Positions 6,441 to 10,015 of a stretch of 10,015 nt of DNA are shown here, piece by piece. Source of the DNA: Spirochaetia bacterium UBA2205 (lineage in GTDB: Bacteria; Spirochaetota; UBA4802; UB4802); assembly GCA_002328585.1 (NCBI GenBank), contig DCUV01000022.1:1-10015 (forward strand), written 5' to 3'. Each line of letters opens with the position of its first letter. Position 1 is the first letter of the stretch. Both the position numbers and the translations under genes were made by a program. A model generated the notes under the pieces. The model saw only the letters and a program-made list of their open reading frames with translations, made no database searches and had not been told where the DNA came from.

Positions 6441-6956
6441 TTACCAATCGGGCATTTTGCCGTTTTCTTTTTCTCTTCCTATTATGTCCATCTTATATTC
6501 TAATGGCAAATAATAGATGATAGCCTTAGCAGAAAGGTCTTCTTTTTTTACCAATCCAACAACCATCATTTCAGGGATGCTTCCCTGCTTTATAAATGTC
6601 CTGAATTGTACCGGCAATGACATCTCAGTAAAATGCCATCGTGCAAACTGCTTATCGGTAAACATAGCCTGTATGCACAGCATTACCTCATCTACTATTG
6701 CATCGCAAACATTTGATGTGAGCATAGCTTCAGTTGATGCAGTATCATTGAACGCTTTTGCTGATTGAGAAAAAATGAAATAATCCTCAAGTGCATTTTC
6801 ATCTATTCCCATACATCGTGCAAGATCAGCTTTACTATAAAAATTATGAGCGTTATGCATCGTGCATAGCATGGCACCGCTGCGTACACTATTCTTGCTG
6901 CATGCTAATGCCGCCAGTAAGATAATGAAAGGAACTATCGCCCTGAAATTTTTCAT
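6441..6956 (-). CDS. putative lipoprotein, function unknown
   Basis: The 171-residue protein starts with a basic N-terminus (MKNFR) and a hydrophobic stretch ending in LLAALAC, a relaxed lipobox with Cys19 as the likely lipidated residue. The mature part is mixed helix/strand, contains several more cysteines (for example CTMHNAH, ARCMG, SNVCDA, LCIQ) and ends in a polar KEN segment. No known domain is recognised. It begins 7 bases after the stop of the hydrolase gene, with only A/T and no Shine-Dalgarno upstream, so translation is probably coupled to the hydrolase. Export is inferred from the signal. It is operonic with the hydrolase and the activase. Confidence 0.65.
   Translation of the reverse strand: MKNFRAIVPFIILLAALACSKNSVRSGAMLCTMHNAHNFYSKADLARCMGIDENALEDYFIFSQSAKAFNDTASTEAMLTSNVCDAIVDEVMLCIQAMFTDKQFARWHFTEMSLPVQFRTFIKQGSIPEMMVVGLVKKEDLSAKAIIYYLPLEYKMDIIGREKENGKMPDW
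6933..6941 (-). repeat. iterated word GCGATAGTT, copy 6
   Basis: Sense within the lipoprotein signal peptide, read as Ala-Ile-Val; extends to GCGATAGTTCC. Confidence 0.85.
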
Positions 6957-6963
6957 ATATTTT

Positions 6964-7836
6964 TTATTTTAAATTTTCATTGAAGAATGCCATCATAGTG
7001 GGGAGCACCGACTGACAGTAATTCCAGTCGTGCATCTTATACTTTTTTTCCACAAATGTAAAATTATAGCCACTTTTATATTCCTTTTGAAGTTGTTTTA
7101 ACTTTAACGCTAACATAAAAGCCTGCTCCATGGGAACGCGCGAATCTTTATTGCCATGTGCAATAAACACAGCAACATTGCCAAGATTTTTTGCTTCATC
7201 AATAGCATTATCTGTTTGTGCCCAGCGCTGTTGAAAGTCATTATATTTTCCATAGACTGCGGTAAACATATGATTTTTTGTATGTGCCAGCATATCGTAA
7301 TATCCCGACAAACATGCAATTGCACCAACGGCGTCATTGTACATCTCGCCCACGCGCAAAGCACCACGCGCACCAATTGAAAATCCACACACACCAAGTT
7401 TTTCTTTGGTAATGTTTAAGCCAACAGGATTATTTAAATAGGGCAGCAGCAACTGGCCAATCCACAAAAGTGCCGGCATCTCATTCCATTTAACCGTAGT
7501 TTGTTCAAAATAGTATGATTCGTAAACAGTGCGCGGCATGTGTGGGCACACAATGACCATATTGTATTGATTGGCATAATAGGCAATGTTGGTGTTGTTC
7601 TTCCAGCTATTCATAGAGCCATCATATTCATGAAATGCAATAATAACACGGCTTGTATCTGAATAGCTTTTAGGAAAGTAAATCTTAACCGGTATTGTTT
7701 TTTCGGATTGTGGTGAAGCGGGCACATTATAGATCACCCATGTACCATTTTTTATATCAGAAAAAAGTGTTGTGTGCATAAAAATTACGGTAACAGCAAT
7801 TAACACAATAACACTATATGGTTTTTTGTATTTCAT
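6964..7836 (-). CDS. exported alpha/beta-hydrolase (esterase-like)
   Basis: The 290-residue protein begins with basic residues and a hydrophobic segment (about 8-25), an export signal or membrane anchor. The body has the alpha/beta-hydrolase layout: IPVKIYFPKSY, VIIAFHEYDGSMNSW (oxyanion region), VCGFSIGARGAL with nucleophile Ser153 in GFSIGARG, an acid in HGNKDSRVP (Asp231), and His269 in KMHDWNYC. The complete triad suggests an active esterase or carboxylic hydrolase of the D-type esterase/PHB-depolymerase-like group; the substrate cannot be told. GGGAGA lies a few bases before the ATG at 7836. It is the first gene of an operon with the lipoprotein and activase. A perfect 10+10 inverted repeat lies upstream at 7868-7921. 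Confidence 0.78.
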   Translation of the reverse strand: MKYKKPYSVIVLIAVTVIFMHTTLFSDIKNGTWVIYNVPASPQSEKTIPVKIYFPKSYSDTSRVIIAFHEYDGSMNSWKNNTNIAYYANQYNMVIVCPHMPRTVYESYYFEQTTVKWNEMPALLWIGQLLLPYLNNPVGLNITKEKLGVCGFSIGARGALRVGEMYNDAVGAIACLSGYYDMLAHTKNHMFTAVYGKYNDFQQRWAQTDNAIDEAKNLGNVAVFIAHGNKDSRVPMEQAFMLALKLKQLQKEYKSGYNFTFVEKKYKMHDWNYCQSVLPTMMAFFNENLK

Positions 7837-7867
7837 ATGTTCTCCCGATTATTTATTCATAGCATCA

Positions 7868-7921
7868 AAATCCCGGACACTATATGCTGGATTGCATTAA
7901 CTGTTGGTTCTTCCGGGATTT
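7868..7921. repeat. 10+10 inverted repeat ahead of the hydrolase operon
   Basis: AAATCCCGGA (7868-7877) and TCCGGGATTT (7912-7921) are perfect inverted copies separated by 34 bases, which themselves contain ATGC/GCAT. The structure begins about 30 bases ahead of the hydrolase start and lies 150 bases downstream of radC. It may be an operator, a structured leader, or the end of radC transcription; no T-run flanks it. Confidence 0.55.
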
Positions 7922-8072
7922 ATGGCAATACCCCTATGCCTGTATCATAATAAAGTAATTATTTATGGTATAAATATTTAAAACTGCTGTCAACTGTTTT
8001 ACTATATCCTTTCTATGTAACTGTGTGATTATATTTTAACAAAGCCTACTGAGCACCGCATTATATATAGCT

Positions 8073-8747
8073 TTACGCCAAAAATAACTTTTCATCAGTT
8101 TCACGTAAGCTCAGATAATCGTTATCGGTAACAATTACATGGTCCAGAAGCTGAATCCCAACAATAGCACCAGCCTGTGCTACCCTGCGTGTAATTTCAA
8201 TATCATTGACCGATGGCTTAAGCATCCCTGACGGATGATTGTGAGCAATAATAATGGATGATGCTGCTTCACGAATTGCATCTCTGAATACTTCACGCGG
8301 ATGTACTATTGCTTCAGAGATAGTACCTATGGAAACTCTTGTTTTTTTCAGCAATCTGTTTTTATTATCCAGTATAAGCGCCCAAAATTCCTCCTGCTTA
8401 TTGCATGCAATCTGTCCAACAATGAATTCCCATACCATGCGCGGCGAGTCAAGAGTTCCTTCATAATTTTTCGGCACTATTAGCCTCCTCCCTAACTCTA
8501 ATGCAGCTTTTATACGTATTGCTTTAACAAACCCAACTCCATTGGTATGCGCCAGCTCTCGTATACCCGCTTGATATATTCCGTTCATTCCTCCAAATTG
8601 TTCAATGACATAAAACGCACATTCCATAACATTTTTTCCTTTTACACCACTGCCAATTAGTACAGCTAAAAGATCAACATCGCTCAATGCTTCAAGTGGT
8701 TCACCTTTTATACACCGTTGTATGGGCAGATCATTTTTTGACTGCAT
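8073..8747 (-). CDS. radC: RadC/UPF0758 JAB-domain protein
   Basis: The 224-residue protein has a helix-hairpin-helix-like N-terminal part (GEPLEALSDVDLLAVLIGSG, then GVGFVKAIRIKAALELGRRL) and a C-terminal JAB/MPN domain. The metal-site residues are Glu120 in QEEFWALIL and the JAMM motif HNHPSG (169-174) followed by PSVND with Asp182. The name radC is historical; the family is a putative metalloprotease or deubiquitinase-like domain whose cellular role is unsettled. I chose the ATG at 8747 because a perfect AGGAGG (8758-8753, minus strand) stands five bases ahead, giving a normal family length. An in-frame GTG at 8789 or ATG at 8780 would add 14 or 11 residues. It is divergent from the coiled-coil gene, with no operon partner downstream. 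Confidence 0.92.
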   Translation of the reverse strand: MQSKNDLPIQRCIKGEPLEALSDVDLLAVLIGSGVKGKNVMECAFYVIEQFGGMNGIYQAGIRELAHTNGVGFVKAIRIKAALELGRRLIVPKNYEGTLDSPRMVWEFIVGQIACNKQEEFWALILDNKNRLLKKTRVSIGTISEAIVHPREVFRDAIREAASSIIIAHNHPSGMLKPSVNDIEITRRVAQAGAIVGIQLLDHVIVTDNDYLSLRETDEKLFLA

Positions 8748-8752
8748 TGCAT

Positions 8753-8758
8753 CCTCCT
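8753..8758 (-). promoter_or_regulatory. ribosome binding site deciding the radC start
   Basis: On the minus strand the sequence AGGAGG is followed five bases later by the ATG at 8747. This start is preferred over the upstream GTG/ATG codons in frame. Confidence 0.75.
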
Positions 8759-8845
8759 GCAATAGAAATATTAACCTCATTTCCTGCACCTCTCCTTATC
8801 AAGTCGAGAGAAGCATTATTTTGGGTTTGTACAATTTTTATTCAT

Positions 8846-8882
8846 TACGGAGAGTTGTAATCAAGCCATGTGCAACTCCGTA
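8846..8882. repeat. imperfect inverted repeat between radC and the coiled-coil gene
   Basis: TACGG-AG-AGTTG (8846-8857) pairs with CAACTCCGTA (8873-8882), a ten-base stem with a two-base bulge and a 15-base loop. No T-run follows on either side. It could be an operator or leader structure; it lies about 100 bases upstream of the radC start. Confidence 0.4.
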
Positions 8883-8911
8883 TCATTTATGCTGTTACTC
8901 AACTAGTTTAA

Positions 8912-8925
8912 AAGTAACTATCGCC
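8912..8925 (-). repeat. iterated word, long intergenic copy 7
   Basis: AAGTAACTATCGCC, the reverse complement of copy 4 over 14 bases, in the divergent region between radC and the coiled-coil gene. Confidence 0.9.
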
Positions 8926-9038
8926 TATATATAAAAACGCCGGAATAGCCATTTTAAAAAAATATTTTTTAATTTATATTTTTTTTTCAATTACCGATAG
9001 TAAAAATAAGATTTTTTATGTCACATTAAAATTAACTG

Positions 9039-9067
9039 TTGACAATAAATCATAGGTAGTGAATACT
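9039..9067 (+). promoter_or_regulatory. promoter of the coiled-coil gene
   Basis: A perfect TTGACA (9039-9044), a 17-base spacer and AATACT (9062-9067) predict transcription starting near 9074. That start would exclude the in-frame codon at 9069 and supports translation from 9105. Confidence 0.5.
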
Positions 9068-9092
9068 GATGTCCATAAGGGAGTTTGCCATC

Positions 9093-9100
9093 AGGGAGGG
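9093..9100 (+). promoter_or_regulatory. strong ribosome binding site for the coiled-coil gene
   Basis: AGGGAGGG stands four bases before the ATG at 9105 and decides the start in favour of this codon rather than 9069. Confidence 0.75.
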
Positions 9101-9104
9101 ATAT

Positions 9105-9665
9105 ATGAAAGTAAGTATTGATGCTATTCTGCAATCAGCAAAGCAATTAAAAAATACCAACAGCGTTGATGAACAAAAGTCGGGTAACAAACATAAAGTA
9201 TCCGGTGATAAAGTTTCCCTTGAGCATAAAGTGCTTGCACGCCTTGATGATTTACATAATCAGATCAAAGATATTCAAACTACACTTTCCAGATATCAGG
9301 TTATCGATGAAGGGATACGGCTTATTATTGAAGACAATAAAAATGGTGGGAATAATAAGCAGTCCATTATTAATGCAACCCTTTATAACAACAGACCTGT
9401 TTTGAAAGAATATCTTGGCGATAGTTCCACTAATGAGTATATAGTGCATAAGCAGGAACAGGTAAAAAATCTTATTACTGATTCCATATCTCATCTTAAC
9501 AGGTTACAGGTAGAGTTTGAAAATATCATGGCCTCGGATATTGCTCGAACTGCATACATAAAAGATAAGGTTGATGCAATCGATGCACTTATCCCAAGAA
9601 ATGTGAAAAATCCATCACAGCTTCATCATGTGCATTCCGATTCAGTGTTGCGTTTGGTTCAATGA
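9105..9665 (+). CDS. hypothetical coiled-coil protein, cytoplasmic
   Basis: The 186-residue protein (start MKVSIDAIL) has no signal peptide or membrane segment. A charged, probably disordered stretch (about 15-36) is followed by two helices with heptad-like spacing: about 38-78 (HKVLARLDDLHNQIKDIQTTL) and about 113-145 (KNLITDSISHLNRLQVEFENI). A Gly/Asn/Lys-rich loop (78-87) separates them. No catalytic motif is seen and the family is not recognised; the shape would suit a chaperone, adaptor or structural protein, including flagellar accessory proteins, but that is speculation. It is monocistronic in this window, with its own promoter, and carries the iterated word at 9418-9426. A transposase fragment follows on the opposite strand. 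Confidence 0.7.
   Translation: MKVSIDAILQSAKQLKNTNSVDEQKSGNKHKVSGDKVSLEHKVLARLDDLHNQIKDIQTTLSRYQVIDEGIRLIIEDNKNGGNNKQSIINATLYNNRPVLKEYLGDSSTNEYIVHKQEQVKNLITDSISHLNRLQVEFENIMASDIARTAYIKDKVDAIDALIPRNVKNPSQLHHVHSDSVLRLVQ
9418..9426 (+). repeat. iterated word GCGATAGTT, copy 8
   Basis: Sense inside the coiled-coil gene, read as Gly-Asp-Ser; extends to GCGATAGTTCC. Confidence 0.85.
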
Positions 9666-9697
9666 AACTGTTATACCATTAAAAAAACGTTCGTTAC

Positions 9698-9719
9698 GTA
9701 TAAGGCTCTGACCCCTTTT
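9698..9719. repeat. RAYT-associated end motif (GGCTCTGACCCC)
   Basis: GGCTCTGACCCC followed by a T-run lies directly beyond the transposase stop (reading GGGGTCAGAGCC on the transposase strand). GGGGTCAGA-type motifs are, from memory, common at the edges of this transposase group in many genomes. Adjacent ACGTTCGTTACGT (9687-9699 area) forms a short four-base-stem hairpin. The whole may be the left end of the element. Confidence 0.5.
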
Positions 9720-10013
9720 TTACACCCACTGTGCAATAGAATAGCGCTTGCGGTATGCCTCCTCATACTGTAAAAATCGTCTTACCCGTTCACTGAAACT
9801 GTCTCCCAACTGCAGAAAGTACTCATGATGGTCTATCGGTACCCCAACATCAGCATCCTCCTGTAAATAGGATTGTATGCTGCTATAGCGATACTGTACA
9901 GGACTATCGCACCTGCGCTTCCGTACCGGATTAAACGCTATGTACCACAGCAACCACAACAGATAATGAAAGGCATCATGCGCAAACTGAACAATGATGT
10001 CCTTGTAGCGCTC
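9720..10013 (-). mobile_element. RAYT/Y1 (IS200-like) transposase, C-terminal part, runs off window
   Basis: The frame stays open from 10013 to the TAA at 9722-9720 (97 codons plus stop), so the gene starts outside the window. The translation has ERYKDIIVQF, then LLWYIAFNPVRKRRC and QYRYSSIQSYL, which match the F/YK, YIxxNPVRAG and YxWSS signature of REP-associated tyrosine transposases and Y1_Tnp. The Tyr in the YIAFNP helix is in the place where RAYTs keep the catalytic tyrosine. The N-terminal HxH motif is off the window, so activity cannot be judged. The downstream GGGGTCAGAGCC motif supports the call. Confidence 0.8.
9903..9910 (-). repeat. near copy of the iterated word (GCGATAGT)
   Basis: Sense in the transposase, read as Cys-Asp-Ser; GCGATAGTCC lacks one T of the full word. 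Confidence 0.6.
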
Positions 10014-10015
10014 AT

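Larger units (their letters stand above)
8790..9104. other. divergent regulatory gap between radC and coiled-coil gene
   Basis: The gap of just over 300 bases contains no gene. In order it holds the inverted repeat (8846-8882), the 14-base copy of the iterated word (8912-8925), a strongly A/T block (8952-8989, including the palindrome AAAAAATATTTTTT at 8957-8970 and a nine-T run) that could bend DNA, a variant CGATAGT (8994-9000), then the promoter and leader of the gene at 9105. Confidence 0.6.

Noticed and set aside
8748..8789. Longer radC starting at GTG 8789 or ATG 8780
   Set aside because: A perfect AGGAGG five bases ahead of ATG 8747 and normal family length favour the shorter form.
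9069..9104. Coiled-coil protein starting at ATG 9069
   Set aside because: The predicted transcription start lies just after it, and the strong AGGGAGGG site lies before 9105.
9069..9665. Coiled-coil protein as a named flagellar component
   Set aside because: Only helical periodicity supports this; no flagellar motif or neighbouring flagellar gene is seen.
1..10015. CRISPR array or tandem repeat array
   Set aside because: No regularly spaced direct repeats of 20-40 bases were seen; the iterated 9-mer is irregularly spaced and on both strands.

Overview
The window is AT-rich (well under 50% GC by eye) bacterial chromosome with mostly ordinary, single-copy housekeeping and accessory genes. A B12-enzyme reactivation protein and an oxygen-sensitive-type acyl-CoA dehydratase activase suggest an anaerobe. 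A lipoprotein signal and an exported hydrolase suggest a cell with an envelope compartment outside the membrane. The GAF-SpoIIE phosphatase and relaxed lipobox would fit a spirochaete-like diderm, but that assignment is weak and is inference only.

Layout, left to right. The window opens inside the anticodon of a tRNA whose 3' half looks like tRNA-Trp. Ten bases after it starts a methionine-synthase-activation-domain protein (49-774, +), followed by alanine racemase alr (900-2048, +). A 542-base gap without a convincing gene precedes a WecG/TagA/CpsF-family glycosyltransferase (2591-3400, +), whose two expected catalytic positions are altered. On the minus strand, a GAF-SpoIIE phosphatase (4898-3636) and a small zinc-ribbon protein (3619-3404) form an operon convergent with the glycosyltransferase. 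A divergent promoter region separates them from a YacP-like NYN nuclease (5120-5617, +). The next minus-strand operon reads exported esterase-like hydrolase (7836-6964), lipoprotein (6956-6441), then HgdC-type activase (6385-5618); its last stop codon abuts that of the NYN gene. radC (8747-8073, -) is divergent from a coiled-coil protein of unknown function (9105-9665, +). The right edge holds the C-terminal part of a RAYT/Y1-type transposase (minus strand, running off the window), with a GGGGTCAGAGCC-type motif just beyond its stop.

The most unusual feature is not a gene. The 9-mer GCGATAGTT occurs eight times (five on +, three on -), with a ninth near copy, in a region where chance predicts about 0.1 copies. 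The copies fall in coding sequence in all three reading frames and in two divergent intergenic regions, so selection or spread appears to act on the DNA word itself. Six of the eight extend to GCGATAGTT[A/C]C, and the two intergenic copies share 14 identical bases. This looks like a genome-wide iterated word (uptake signal, Chi/KOPS-like, methylation or nucleoid-binding site) or a regulator site.

The genes do not form one pathway. They are neighbouring small transcription units: envelope synthesis (alr, glycosyltransferase), signalling (GAF-SpoIIE), cofactor/anaerobic metabolism (B12 activation, activase), and DNA/RNA processing (radC, NYN).
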